A stretch of 64,000 bases of DNA from Sindora glabra (Eukaryota; Streptophyta; Magnoliopsida; Fabales; Fabaceae). The first letter of the stretch is position 1; each line of letters starts with the position of its first letter. The stretch lies in assembly GCA_020226215.1 (NCBI GenBank), contig CM035231.1:56014876-56078875 (forward strand), read 5' to 3'. Of the stretch, positions 1 to 10,850 are shown one piece after another. A program made the translations under genes and the position numbers. Under the pieces are notes generated by a model. That model searched no databases and was not told where the DNA came from. It saw nothing but the letters and a program-made list of their open reading frames with translations.

Positions 1-2400
1 TTAACTATTATGTTACCATTTATTTTTTTAATCAAAAATTATAAAATTAATATAATATTATTTTATCTATATATAAGTAAACAATTTATTTTTGTAAAAA
101 AATATTTTTTAGTAAAACAAATGAAACCTTAAAATTATTATCTATTATATTATATTTTCATAGTAGCTGAAAACAACTCCTAAATTCTAATATGTTGTCA
201 CTTCAAAATAAATTGTCAAGTTACAATAAAAAATATATATTTGAGTGATCGGTATTTAAAAATATTTCCATCGATTTGGATGCGGTTAGACTTTAGACGC
301 TTATTATAAATTTACCTGTAATCTTAAAATTGGACATAGATCGATAATGGCATGAGAAATTGCTTATTAATTACCACATGTAGTGTGAGCTGTTTAAATT
401 AATTATGATATGGTATGATTTGCTTCACAAGGTAAAACCCGCACTGGAATTCAATATTATTTTAATTTGAATATTATTAATTATATTATTTTTTAATGCA
501 GTAGTATGATAAAATAAAAATTAAATTATATATTTTTAGTAAAAAAAAATTTTTAAAAAAATTAAATTAAAAAATTAAAAAATAATATATCTAACAATAT
601 TTGTATGAAAATAATATTAAGAATCTTTTTCTTCCCAGGAGGCCAGCTTGGTAGTTACAGACTTCGGTCCTATTGTATATGTTTCAAAAAATGCTCACAC
701 CTACACGCTTTCTTTGATGCTTTCCTGTGTTTCTCAATACTTGTTGCTAAATCAACCTTCAATTACATGAGAAATTTTTAAATACTCTAACTTCAAGGTT
801 TAAGAACCTGATAAAAAAATCAGACCAAACAGATAACTAAAAATATTGTCGAGTTATGGTCTGATTTCATCAATTAAATTAATAATTAAATTGAATGATT
901 TTATAAGTAAAATTTATATAAATTTATTAAAAAGTTAAATAATAGTTCATTCATATTATATATGAATTTATAATTTATGAAAAATTTCATTTCTATTGCT
1001 ATATTATCACTAAAAATTCAATGTTACTTTCATATAATATTGTTAAGTACATTATTTTTCTAACTCAACAATTTAATTTCTTTAAAAATAGCTAATTTTT
1101 TTTAAGAAAATAACAATTTTGTCAAATCAAATTATTAAAATGAAAAATAATACAATTAATAACATTTATATAAGAGTGATACCAAATTTTTAGTGTTAAT
1201 ATAATTATATTAAAAATTTATTCCAATTCAAGCCAGCTTGACTACATAAATGATTCTTTGAGTTAATTTAAATCGCATAATAAATGAGTCAGCAATTAAT
1301 TCGGTCAGATTGTTCAATTAGATTCAAATTTTAAAACACCACTTTAAATATAACACTCATTATTAATCCCATCGTATAAATAAAGGATAAATTTTAATTT
1401 TATTATCCATTTATTAAATTTGTAAAATTTACTTATTGTAAAATATGATTTTTCTAATATACAATATACTAAAATTGTAAAAAGTTGGCAATTAACTTCT
1501 ATTTATAAGTTAGTATTTGGTGTCTGAAAAATTGGAATGGATTGAATGGTCTAACCGCTGGCTAACAATTATATTATTCAATTCGAATTGACATAAAGAA
1601 CTATTTTAATAGTTGATATAAACCGAAAAATTGGAAAATGGATTAGTTTTCAAAAACCAATCAGTTAAATTTTTTTCTTTTTTTTTCTGCTTTTAGATTT
1701 CATTTTTTAAATTGTATTGAATTAATAAATTTATATGTAATTAAAATATAATAAAAATAAATTTAATGACTAATTAATTAAAATTTATCATTTATTTTAT
1801 TTTTAATTTTTATATAAATCATTAGATTACATATACAATATAAATTAGTTATTATTTAAATTTTTTAATAAATTTTTATAAATTCTTATTTATAACGTCA
1901 TCTAATCCAATTGGTTGAATTAATTAAAATATGATTTGATTATTTTTTCAATTTATTATTCAATTCGATTTTTAAATATTGGTAGTTATATATTGTAAAC
2001 TAAAGAGCAAATCTTTTTTTTATTCTTGTAAAATTTCTTTTTCACATTCAATTTTATGAAATATTTGTTATCAATTTTACTTATATAAAATATTCATGAG
2101 CACAATTTTTTTAATTAACGTTTATTAAATTTCATCACTCTAAAAAATAGATAAATTAATATCTAAAAAAATAAAATATTAATAAAAGTATTTCACAAAA
2201 ATAGTAAACGATTCCCATCAAACATGGACGGCTATCACCCTAGCCCAACCTCCTCCTTCACACCGAACCACAAAACTTTGGTTATCCTTAACTTCACGGT
2301 AATCAACGGACGTACTTGCGAAGCTCCATCCATAGCAATAATCATCCCCCCCCGTAATCTCAATCACCGAAGGGATTAACATAAAAAAGCTTGACTTTCA

Positions 2401-2563
2401 GGGGAGCACTGTGGTACCTCCAGGGGTTTCAAACCCTAGGTGGTGTGGTGTGATCTCATCCATTGGATGAGATTACCTAAGTCTTTAGTAATCTCATCCA
2501 ATGGATGAGATTCTGCCACACCACCCAGGGTTTAGAAACTCTGAGGACACCTTAGAATTCCCC
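2401..2563. mobile_element. Mutator-type MITE (fold-back), 163 bp
   Basis: The element is almost entirely an imperfect inverted repeat of about 75 bp per arm. Both ends begin GGGGA and both arms contain TGGTGTGG and ATCTCATCCATTGGATGAGATTA. It is flanked by a perfect 9-bp direct repeat TGACTTTCA at 2392-2400 and 2564-2572. The right duplication copy carries no insertion at the matching place (about 17712-17730). A 9-bp target duplication with long terminal arms is the hallmark of Mutator-like elements. There is no coding capacity, so mobilisation would depend on an element elsewhere. Confidence 0.88.
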
Positions 2564-2670
2564 TGACTTTCATTGTCAAACGGATTCTCTCCTACCCTTT
2601 ACGTGTCCCCACTTGTTTTTACCCTCACCCCACTTTCAGATTTCACGTTTATCCTCTTTATTATATTTTA

Positions 2671-3121
2671 GGGGAAATTACATCAGTTTTTTTAAAATTT
2701 AATTTAATTATATTTAATACTTCTTATATTTTAAAATTATATATTTATATATTAATTTTTTGTTCATTTTTATATTATTATAAAATATAGTAATTCTAAT
2801 TTTTTAACTATAATTCTTCCCTTATTGTTATTTTTAATAATTGAAAGATATTTTTCATTTTTATATAAAAATTTTCCTTTTTTAGAAATTTTAAATTTAT
2901 TATATTTTTATTCTTTAATAAAAATGTATTTATATATAAAAATATAAAAATTATTTTTTAGTTATTAAAAATAATATTAAAGAAAGAATTTCATTTAAAT
3001 AATTAAAATTATTATATTTTATGAATGAAAGAATATAATTAAATATATATAATTTTAAAAAATATAAATTATTAACTATAATTGAATGAAATTTTAGAAA
3101 GGAGAATGTAACTTTATTTTT
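2671..3121. other. AT-rich insertion of about 450 bp in the left copy
   Basis: The right copy runs directly from its counterpart of 2670 to that of 3122 (near 17822), so this stretch is either an insertion here or a deletion there. It begins 'ggggaaattacatcag', wording that recurs inside the small insertion at 22054-22274 ('caaattacatcag'), which suggests a related MITE family. I see no clear target duplication and no coding sequence. The open frame at 2951-3148 is AT-rich noise. Confidence 0.5.
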
Positions 3122-3154
3122 TGACCCAAACTGCAACTTCCATTGCATTTCTAT

Positions 3155-3367
3155 TCAAAACAAAATAATTTTTCTTCTATTTTCTTTCTTTTCTATTTTC
3201 TTCTACAATCAAACACATCTAGAAGAAATAATTTTTCTTTTATTTTTTCTTCTTATTTTCTTCTACAATCAAACACATTAAAAAAATAATTTTTCTCCCA
3301 TTCTTTTTTCTCCTTCGTTTCTTTCTTTTTAATTTTTTCTCTTATTTTCTCTTTAAGCAAATAAGGC
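3155..3367. repeat. Pyrimidine-rich insertion with a 60-bp direct repeat
   Basis: This is a T/C-rich tract absent from the right copy, which passes from 'gtatttctgtc' straight to 'taacttgcttcgcagc'. Inside it the string ttctacaatcaaacacat occurs at 3201 and again at 3261, giving an exact 60-bp period. No gene is seen. Confidence 0.55.
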
Positions 3368-3405
3368 CTAACTTTCTGGCAGCGGCCAAATGATACCCCT
3401 AGACT

Positions 3406-3411
3406 CACGTG
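3406..3411. promoter_or_regulatory. Conserved distal CACGTG (G-box) site, left copy
   Basis: CACGTG sits in a GC-richer block (3368-3500) that is conserved between the two duplication copies; the partner site is at 17894-17899. G-boxes bind bZIP and bHLH transcription factors in plants. The site is about 2.07 kb upstream of the pseudogene ATG. Its conservation inside fast-diverging flanks is suggestive only. Confidence 0.35.
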
Positions 3412-4044
3412 CAGACGTGGGAAGGCAAATTTGATCGCATGTGTTGGATCGTAGAATTCCAAGAATTCGTTTGTTTTGGCCAAGTGCATCTTTTGTCGCA
3501 ATGTAATTTTATAGTAATGATTGTAATATATTAATTATATCAATATATTATTATTTTAAATTATTAAATTTTATTTATTTTATATAATATTTTACAAAAT
3601 AACAAAGTTTAATAATTTATTATACAAAATAAATGAAATTTAATAATTTAAATTAATAATATATCAATGCAATTTATTTATTAAAATTTATTTATTTTAT
3701 TTATCTATATTTATAATTATTAATATTAAATGGAAAAATATGATAAAAATAAATATTATTTTAAAAGAGAAGTTATTTTTTCTGCATCATATATCATTTT
3801 ATGATTACAAAATATATAAATAATATGAAATAAATTTATTTATTTTTAAATGGATGAAATTATTTTATGAAAATATATTTCAATAAAATAAATGTTAATA
3901 TCATTGCAGCTGATTGAATAAGAATGTGAAAATAGGGGGGAAATGTGAAAATGACATTATTTACGTTTAAACAAAGACGTATGTTAGTGTTTTCCACATT
4001 TTTTAGTATATCCTAATTCAAAATAAAATTTAATTATTGTATGC

Positions 4045-4485
4045 ATATTTTAAATAATTTGTCTAAAGGTTGGTTTGCTATGTAATTTTTTTAAAATTAA
4101 TTTCCTTTCATTTTAATAGAAATTATTTCAATATATTTATTTAAAATTTTATCAAAAATAATAATTTTAATTTATTTTTAAATAAATTTATTTATTTGAA
4201 ATCTATTAAAAATTTATAAAATTTAATTAAAAAGTAAATTTTAATAGTATTATAAATAAATATAATATTAGAAAGACAATAAACATTTTATATAAATCAT
4301 TTTTAAGTCAAATAAAATAAATTCTAATAAAATTTTTATGAAATTGAATGGCTATCACAATGATATAAATATAATTAAAATAAAATTATAAATAAAATAA
4401 AATAATTTTGTTACTTAAAATTAATTGTTATTTTAAAAAATATTTAAAAATAAAATGAAATCTATATTTTATTATGCCGAAGACT
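4045..4485. other. AT-rich insertion of about 440 bp in the left copy
   Basis: The right copy lacks this stretch: its counterpart of 4044 lies near 18760 and that of 4510 near 18805. The content is A/T homopolymer-rich with no coding frame. An opening 'ggttggtttgct' resembles the start of many plant TIR MITEs, but I could not define both ends. Confidence 0.45.
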
Positions 4486-4570
4486 AACTCATATGAACGC
4501 TTCCGAAATATAATACAAGTGCCGAATGAAACTTATATCACCGATTTTAAAAGGCGTCATTTCATTTTAG

Positions 4571-5030
4571 CATGAGTATAAAATTAATAATTAAATTTTT
4601 AACTCTCTTGACAAAATGGATTACTATTCTCAGTTTTTTTCATTCTCGACTTAATCACGTTTTAAATTCTATTACCAATTAAAGAGACGAATGTGATACG
4701 GAAACACATGATACCATTTTTCCTTGTAATTGATTGTAAAGTAAACGAAAGGAAATAAAAAAAATTTCAATATAGTTAAAAAAAGAGAATAAAAAGAAGA
4801 GAAAATTTTAAAATATTAATATATAAAAATAATAATAATCATGATTTTCCTTTTCTTTTATCTTTTCTAATTCAATCATTTTTTAAATTTTTTTACATTT
4901 TTAAATAATAATAATCATTTTTTCATTTTATTTTATTTTAACATGAGTATAAAGTTAATAAATAAATTTCTAATTCCGGTGACAAAATGGAATACTATTC
5001 TCAGTTTTGATTATCCTTCTTCCAGCTTAA
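4571..5030 (+). repeat. Local direct repeat, 371-bp offset, left copy only
   Basis: The block starting catgagtataaaattaat at 4571 recurs as catgagtataaagttaat at 4942, followed in both by 'gacaaaatgga' and 'tactattctcagtttt'. The right copy has a single version (from about 18877), so the duplication happened in the left copy after the segments separated, or one unit was lost on the right. It lies in the upstream region of the pseudogene. Confidence 0.7.
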
Positions 5031-5202
5031 ATTGTATTGTTACATAATACACCTTTTAAGAAGGCGAAAATATCAAACATTTTTCTTCAAGAAAATTTAT
5101 TTATCCTTTTTTTACTGAAAAGCAACGTACACAATCCAGTGAGCACCCCTTCCCGCGAAGATGGAGTGTACGCCATGCAGGTTAGACCATTTTTTTACCA
5201 CA

Positions 5203-5208
5203 CACGTT
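5203..5208 (+). promoter_or_regulatory. Degenerate proximal G-box (CACGTT)
   Basis: At 271 bp upstream of the pseudogene ATG the sequence reads CACGTT. The functional paralogue has CACGTG at the aligned position 20690-20695. The core palindrome is therefore changed by one base in the broken copy. Confidence 0.3.
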
Positions 5209-5473
5209 GCGCGCAACGTTATTTTATTTTTAATTTCTTAATTTTTGAGATGCAAAATAGCGGGTACAAATAAGGGATCAACCAGAGCAATTAGCATCTT
5301 AACTCTCGATTCTCAGCATCTTACATCAGATCCAGCATCACGCCTTGTCTCATTCTTCGGCCTCTCTCTTTTTCTTATCTTTTCTTGCTCAAACATCCTC
5401 ACTCTCACTCCTCGTTTTCTCCGCATTTCCTCCCACAAAATTTCACAACCTTAAGGAACCAAGAGAAAAAAAA

Positions 5474-6092
5474 ATGAACTGCGTTCTGGATTCTTCTCTT
5501 GAAGCTCTTGCATTCAATTACTTGAACTTGGGTTTCTTCACGGTTGTCAACAACTTATAGGACGTGGGTTGCTGTTATAACCGCCGCCGTCAGCTTCTGG
5601 AGGCTTCGGGCCATCGGCAGATGCTCCAAACCCGACGAACCGGCTTCTATTGACCGGTCCTCAAATGGGTCGGACTCGGTTGCGGAGGTTGTGAGGCATA
5701 AGAGACCACGGGAAGCCTCCTCTCCGGTGGCGGCGACGGAAGTTGAAGCTTCGACGACATCTAGGTCGGAGATTGTTGGTGGGGGCGAGGTTGCTGACGG
5801 AGTTACGAAGGGGAAGTTTGTGGTGTACTATGAGGATGATGGCCAACGGGAGAGTGACGAACGGACGGTGACGGAAGAATCGGAATCAAAGGAAGGAGAA
5901 AGATCGGACGGCTGGTGGGAGAATAGGGAGAAGTTGCTGAAGCTGAGAATGGGGGAAAATGGGTGGTATTTCTACCGGGATTTAACGGAGTTAAATGGCA
6001 ATGTTGTGAGGTTGTGGGACAATGAGTTTGGTACCTTTGGAAAGGAATCTAGGTACTGCTACTGCACAAGCTGTATCAATATCGCTTGGTAG
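5474..6092 (+). pseudogene. Frameshifted paralogue of the 20964-21581 gene
   Basis: The ATG at 5474 aligns with the ATG of the intact copy at 20964 and the first 28 codons match. At 5559 there is one extra A (ttataggacg against ttatggacg in the intact copy), so a TAG at 5558-5560 ends translation in front of the hydrophobic segment. The correct frame then stays open from TWVAVIT to the same terminal NIAW and a TAG at 6090-6092. No ATG restarts this frame before the hydrophobic segment; the open frame there begins only with a TTG at 5544. Many substitutions separate the copies, for example RAIGRCSKPDE against RATGGCPKPDE, while the acidic block and the C-terminus are well kept. Apart from the single base the frame is clean, which suggests recent loss. 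A population polymorphism or sequencing error in one base is the main alternative. Confidence 0.85.
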
Positions 6093-6739
6093 CTTAGTTC
6101 AGTATTAGGATTATGAAATTTAATCTCAGTTGAAGAGATAATCAAGGATGTAAGATGTATATATATATATGGTAATTTGTTTTCCTTGGATGAGAAATTA
6201 AGCATTATCAAATTATCTTCATCTATTGAGTTACCAAACCACCGCAAATGTGGAAAGTTTTTGCGTACGTTTTTTAATCACTTTTTTCTTTATTTGTCCT
6301 GTGCAGTGATGTACCATAAATTTTAATGATTTGAGCATCCTTGAATTCCAACGTTCTGTGTATGTTAAAGAACGAAAATAGAGTTTAAAAGGACTAACTG
6401 TCAAAACATGTATATCTCTAACGAGTCCGTTCAAGTGAAAGCAATTTGGACTTGGAATCTGAATACAGTATAAGTTCGGTCTATTTCGTTTTAGATTGTA
6501 ATTTTCACAGAAAGCGAAAGCAATAAGAATCGAATTCTTATAATCTGTTCGGAAGGAAGTAAAATGATAAAAGAATAAATGAATTGCTTATCTTTAAATT
6601 TTTAGCAACAAGGATACTAGATTTAGATGAAAAATAATATTTTTTGAAAAGATTTTTTTCTACAGAATCCAGATTAGTGATTAACTATTAGACTAGTGAT
6701 CAACCAATAACTCGTAAAATTTAATTTTTTGATATTTCA
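6093..6739. other. 3' flank of pseudogene, conserved up to about 6620
   Basis: The likely 3' untranslated and downstream sequence is conserved with 21582-22315 (shared landmarks: tgaagagataat, gttaccaaaccaccgcaaatgtgg, ttctgttcggaaggaagtaaaatg). After 6620 the sequence is unique until the CACTA element begins. No further gene is seen. Confidence 0.7.
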
Positions 6740-6756
6740 CACTACAACAAAAAAGA

Positions 6757-7262
6757 CTTTTAACGGCGACATTTGTCGTCGCTAAAAAGTATTCGGTCGT
6801 CGCAAAATAAAAAGTCATCGTTAAAAATGTCGTTAGCATAGATCTGTGCTTGAAAAGGTCATTAGCGACGATAATTTGTCGTCGCTAAAAGTTCGGCCTT
6901 TTGTGATGACAACATCGTCGCAGAAAATAATTTCAAAACTTAAAAAATTTTGAAATTTAATTTTTAACGGTGACATTTGTCGTCGCTGAAGATCTAACTT
7001 TCAGTGACGACAAAGTCGTGCTGAAGATCAGACTTTCAACGACGACAAAAATCGTCGCTGAAAGTGAAATTTTTAACGACGACTTTGTAGTCACTGAAAG
7101 GAATATTTTTAGCAATCGTCGCTGAAAGTGAAATTTTTAGCGACGACTTTGTCGTCACTGAAAGGAATATTTTTAGCAACGACAAACGTCGTCGCTAAAA
7201 TTTTAATCTTCAGTGACGACATTTTATCCTATAGCGACGACAATTGTCGCCGCTAAAAATTT
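6757..7262. repeat. CACTA left subterminal repeats
   Basis: There are roughly a dozen degenerate copies, in both orientations, of a GC-richer motif around TTTTAGCGACGACTTTGTCG / CGTCGCTAAAA. Examples lie near 6770, 6865, 6970, 7040, 7140 and 7220. In En/Spm elements such arrays are binding sites for the TNPA protein and are needed for transposition. Confidence 0.88.
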
Positions 7263-7594
7263 TTTAAATTTTTTTAAAAAATTTAAAATCAAATTGTCGT
7301 ATATTTCAAATAATATATTATCTAATATATTCTTTATTTTAATTAACTTGAATTATTTAATAATTTTTTTAAATTTAATTTAATATAAATTATACAATTA
7401 TAATATATTAGTAGTATTATTAATAATATCTTACAATTTGATCTAATATAAAAAATTAATACTCATAAAGCAATGGTAAAAATAATATTTATATGAATAA
7501 ATGATATATATATCATCCATGTAAATGTGTACATATAAAAAATATAAAGATACATATACAAAATATACAATGGGGAAGTAGGAAGGTGTAAATA

Positions 7595-9329
7595 TCACAG
7601 TACACCATCATCGTCGTCGTCGTCGTCGTCGTCATCATCCTGACTACGAGGATGATAAAATGACGGTGGCAGCTGAGCGGTAGGTACAGGCACAAATCTA
7701 CTTGGCCCAAACGGTGTAGCAGCAGCAAATGGAGGCGGCGGTAGGACGATACCCTGCTGTCTAAGAATCGAGCTCATCTCAGTAAGATAAGTCTCAAGTT
7801 GCTGCTGCCGCTGCTACTGCTCCTGAATCAATCGCTAACTCTACTCAACCTACTCCCAACTGTGGTGTAACTGCTCCTGCAACTCACCGACCTGAGACAC
7901 GATCTGTGAGCTCGTCCCCATGCTAGAAGTCCCTATCGAATGATAAGTTTGACCAGTAAGTACATGCCCAACAGCCTTCCTGTACCCTCGACGAGTGCCA
8001 AGCACCTCATCGGCGATGGCAGCCTCATCTAACTGTACAGAAGTCGTAGGCAAGCTAGTGGATGATACACTAGACTGTACATGCTGAGTCATGAGCTCAG
8101 TTATCCTCGCCTTAAATTATTAAAAAAAATTAATAAGAAATCTATCTTACAAGATATATTTGTAAAATTTTATTTAAAATATGAAATTCAAATAACTTAC
8201 ATATTGCCCCTGAGAGATCGGATGCACCCACTCCCCCGACCTATATGTGTGTCGATCCCTAAAGTTATTGGGAACCGACTACAGCTCACCAGTATCTCTG
8301 TTTCTTTGTTCAATTTTTGTAACAGAAAAAAAGGATGAAGGGTAGTAATACTATTTAACAAGTGGATACATTTAAAAAAGATATAAAAAAATTAAATTAC
8401 CTTATCAAAGTGATGTGCAGCAATAGACTTTGACCCATGCCGGTCATTCACGACCTTCTGTGCTCTATTATTTGTATTTCTTGTAGACAACTCCTGCAAA
8501 TTAAGAGAAAAAATTTTAATTTTTATATTCACAATTTACTAATTATGAAATACTGATATAATACCATAAAATGTCATACTTACCCTGTACTCATCACTAT
8601 CAAAGAAGTCCACACGCCTCTGCCATATCTGCGGTGAGACAGATCGAGGCACACAACATCGAGCTCGATCCAAGTCATACTCCTAGTATCGATCACCTCC
8701 ATGCTCTAAGAAATACTTATTCAACCTGTACTTCCAATTTCTGTACAGGTCGCAGCAATCCGCATCAAACCAGAGAACGCTCTATTCCGATCACCCTTAG
8801 AGATGCCTTGGAACTTGAAATGGGACTGCATTAAAAGACATTTAATAAATTTATGAGTCATATATTTAGAAATTTCAATCTTAAAGATATTAATTCAACA
8901 GTTGGAGAAAATGAATACTTACGCAAACCTCCTGCATAATTCTATCTCGGATCTGCTGAGGTATAGCCCGCCATGACTTATAATAGGGCGGCACCTGGGC
9001 GCGGATCATGCTGCCAATATCACGAGGGAGATGACTGGCATTCTCACTAACCGCATGCCATGTACCAGTTGTATCAAATTGTACAGGCACCGATCTGCCT
9101 CCACCCCTGCCTATCTTCTCGTGCAGTCTTAGGGACCTATTCGGTCCCCTCTTTCTAGCAGGTGCTACTTCAATTAATAAAGAAAAATATTAATAAAATA
9201 AACATAATATTTAATTAAGCTTAGGTATGCATAATTAATAACAAATACCTGATCCCTTGCACTGAGATGGAATATGGGTGGGTCACCTCTAGCGTCACCT
9301 CCATGGTATCGTGCCTCGACATCCGCCAT
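7595..9329 (-). pseudogene. TNPA-like CACTA gene (Transposase_24/Ptta family), multi-exon, degenerate
   Basis: Read leftward, the ATG at 9329 opens with MADVEARYHGGDARG, and a GT donor follows near 9249. The next exon (about 9170-8928) contains the family-typical block around WRAIPQQIRDRIMQEV. Exons follow near 8830-8580 (WKYRLNKYFLEHGGD in a shifted frame), 8490-8405 (NRAQKVVNDRHGSKS), 8290-8200 (frame with an internal TAG) and 8110-7850 (LDEAAIADEVLGTRRG). The end at 7777-7595 is a proline-rich stretch and a run of 11 aspartates encoded by a TCG/TCA repeat on the plus strand. Introns fall between these blocks with recognisable GT donors (for example GTAAGT at 8581 and 8196). Premature stops and at least one frameshift are visible, so no full protein is expected. 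In intact elements this protein binds the subterminal repeats. Confidence 0.8.
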
Positions 9330-9480
9330 AACTAAAATAATACATATTATATAAGTAATTAAAAAGAATTCAATGTCTAGTTGAACGATCAAGTGGTTCA
9401 ACTTTTTACAATCATATTGATTATTTTAATAATCATGCTTACACAATTATGAGTTGTAGTTCGAATATGTTATTTTATCC

Positions 9481-10190
9481 CTAGTCAGAATCAGTGTCGG
9501 TGAACCTAACAGACTCATGGTCATCGAATTCTCCTTCATTATCAGATTGTGTGGGCTCCTCATCCATATAATCATCAATTATTTCATCTTCAAGGCTCTC
9601 GTCATCATCGATGAAGGCGTCTTCTCCATAAGCACCAGATCCAACATTCCTGTACGTTGGAATAATTGAATGACTATTTCTTTCATTACCTAGATATACT
9701 AGATCGAAATCTCCTAGATCAACTGTGAGGTTGAAGTTAGACGAGTTACTATTTTGCAGAAATAACAGGTCCTTGTGCATTATCTCCATCACTGGATAGA
9801 TCGCATATATCGCGATGTACCATATTATGGACAACCCTCCAATTTGGTCCATTAAGGAGATCCTCAGTGTAAAACACTTGTTTTGCTTGAGTCGCAAGTA
9901 TATAAGGATCATCCTTATACCATTGTCCATTGATGGAGATACTTGTGATATTCTTGTCAATATAAAGTTTTTCTTTTTAGGATCAGTGTCATACCACTTG
10001 CATTTAAATAAAGTCACACTGTACTTATTTAAATAAGTCAACTCAATTATTTTTTCCAGTACACTATAAAACATGTTACCATCAATCTTGGAACAGAAAT
10101 GCCACTATTTTGCGTTTTATGCTTCTCATCTCGAGTTTTGACTACAAAGCGAACTCTATTCACAATACACATAGAGTATATCATGTTAGT
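9481..10190 (-). pseudogene. C-terminal remnant of CACTA transposase (DUF4216 region)
   Basis: Read leftward, the stretch starts near 10190 with VNRVRFVVKTRDEKHKTQNSG, typical of the DUF4216 domain at the C-terminus of plant CACTA transposases. It continues with IIELTYLNKYSVTLFKCKWYD. A frame change near 9960 moves the next conserved part (DDPYILATQAKQVFYTEDLL, about 9935-9875) into another frame, and the frame changes back before LTVDLGDFDLVYLGNE (about 9735-9690). A further shift separates the first block from MFYSVLEKIIE near 10080. The tail is strongly acidic (DDDESLEDEIIDDYMDEE) and ends at 9481. The whole DDE catalytic portion (Transposase_21) that should precede this is absent; the subterminal array begins within about 60 bp. 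This is an internally deleted transposase gene. Confidence 0.82.
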
Positions 10191-10242
10191 GAAATTGAGA
10201 CTGGAGGCTAATGATAGTAACTGTTCGGTGGCCTTGCATTTT

Positions 10243-10580
10243 CAGCGACGATAGTGTCGTCGCTAAAAGCTAAATTTTTCCGCCAAAAATTTTTTAGACT
10301 TTCAGCGATGACTCTGTCGTCGCTGATGGTTTACCCTTCAGCGATGACAGTGTCATCACTGAAAGCCTTGCATTTTCAGCAACGACAGTGTCGTCGTTAA
10401 AGGCCAAATTTTTTTGCTAAAAATTTTTTAGACTTTTAGCGATGACTTTTGTCGTCGCTAAAAGCCTAATTATTCCCGCCCACATTTCTAATTCCCTCTA
10501 AAAAGTTATGTCTTTTTTACAAATGACTTTGTCGTTGAAAATACCTTTAGCGACGATCAAAATTTTATCGCCGCTAAAAG
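10243..10580. repeat. CACTA right subterminal repeats
   Basis: Degenerate copies of the GCGACGAnnnTGTCGTCGCT motif family in both orientations match those at 6757-7262. Examples lie at 10242-10266, 10305-10330, 10338-10362, 10377-10402 and 10438-10462. Confidence 0.88.
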
Positions 10581-10612
10581 TGTTGTCGTTGTTGCTGCTT
10601 TTTCTTGTATTG

Positions 10613-10819
10613 TCATGATGCAATGATCATTCAATGTACCTATTGATTGACTAATATATTGATTTACCAATGTTCCCTTATTTTAGCGGCAGTAGGGGAC
10701 CATTATTTCTATTACTTTACCAATATTCATCACCCCATAAGTTTACAAGTACTCAAGAAATTAAACATAATTATGTATTTCATGTTTAACATTGAATTAA
10801 ATTGTAAACATATTACAAA

Positions 10820-10850
<31 letters not shown>

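Larger units (their letters stand above)
1..6620 (+). repeat. Segmental duplication, left copy (cut by window start)
   Basis: This stretch aligns collinearly with about 14350-22325. Recognisable pairs include 171-240 with 14516-14585, 1490-1560 with 15838-15900, 3370-3500 with 17860-17990, and 5240-6610 with 20740-22315. The match ends near 6620, where the two copies diverge right after a shared 'agcaacaagga'. The left end of the duplication lies outside the window. Similarity is interrupted by large indels in both copies, listed separately. The only gene carried is the pseudogene at 5474-6092. Confidence 0.9.
6740..10612 (-). mobile_element. CACTA (En/Spm) DNA transposon, complete but decayed
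   Basis: The left end reads CACTACAACAAAAAAGAC. The right end, read on the minus strand, is CAATACAAGAAAAAGCAG, so the terminal CACTA has mutated to CAATA there. The 3-bp target duplication TCA is present at 6737-6739 and 10613-10615, which fixes the boundaries at 3873 bp. Subterminal arrays of GTCGTCGCT-type motifs lie inside each end. The gene order, read leftward, is a remnant of the transposase (TNPD/TNP2-like) C-terminus followed by a TNPA-like gene (Transposase_24/Ptta family), which is the usual CACTA order. The catalytic part of the transposase is missing, so the element is non-autonomous. It lies just outside the duplicated segment. Confidence 0.93.

Noticed and set aside
5037..5460. 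Overlapping open frames just upstream of the pseudogene start
   Set aside because: They begin with non-ATG codons, and their translation is not conserved with the right copy, where the same DNA aligns. They belong to the leader and upstream region.
5544..6092. A separate 182-codon gene starting downstream of the frameshift
   Set aside because: The start codon is TTG, not ATG, and the frame is simply the rest of the paralogue. Treated as one pseudogene.
7513..7728. Protein with a poly-threonine run
   Set aside because: Out-of-frame reading of the Asp-encoding trinucleotide repeat at the end of the TNPA-like gene.
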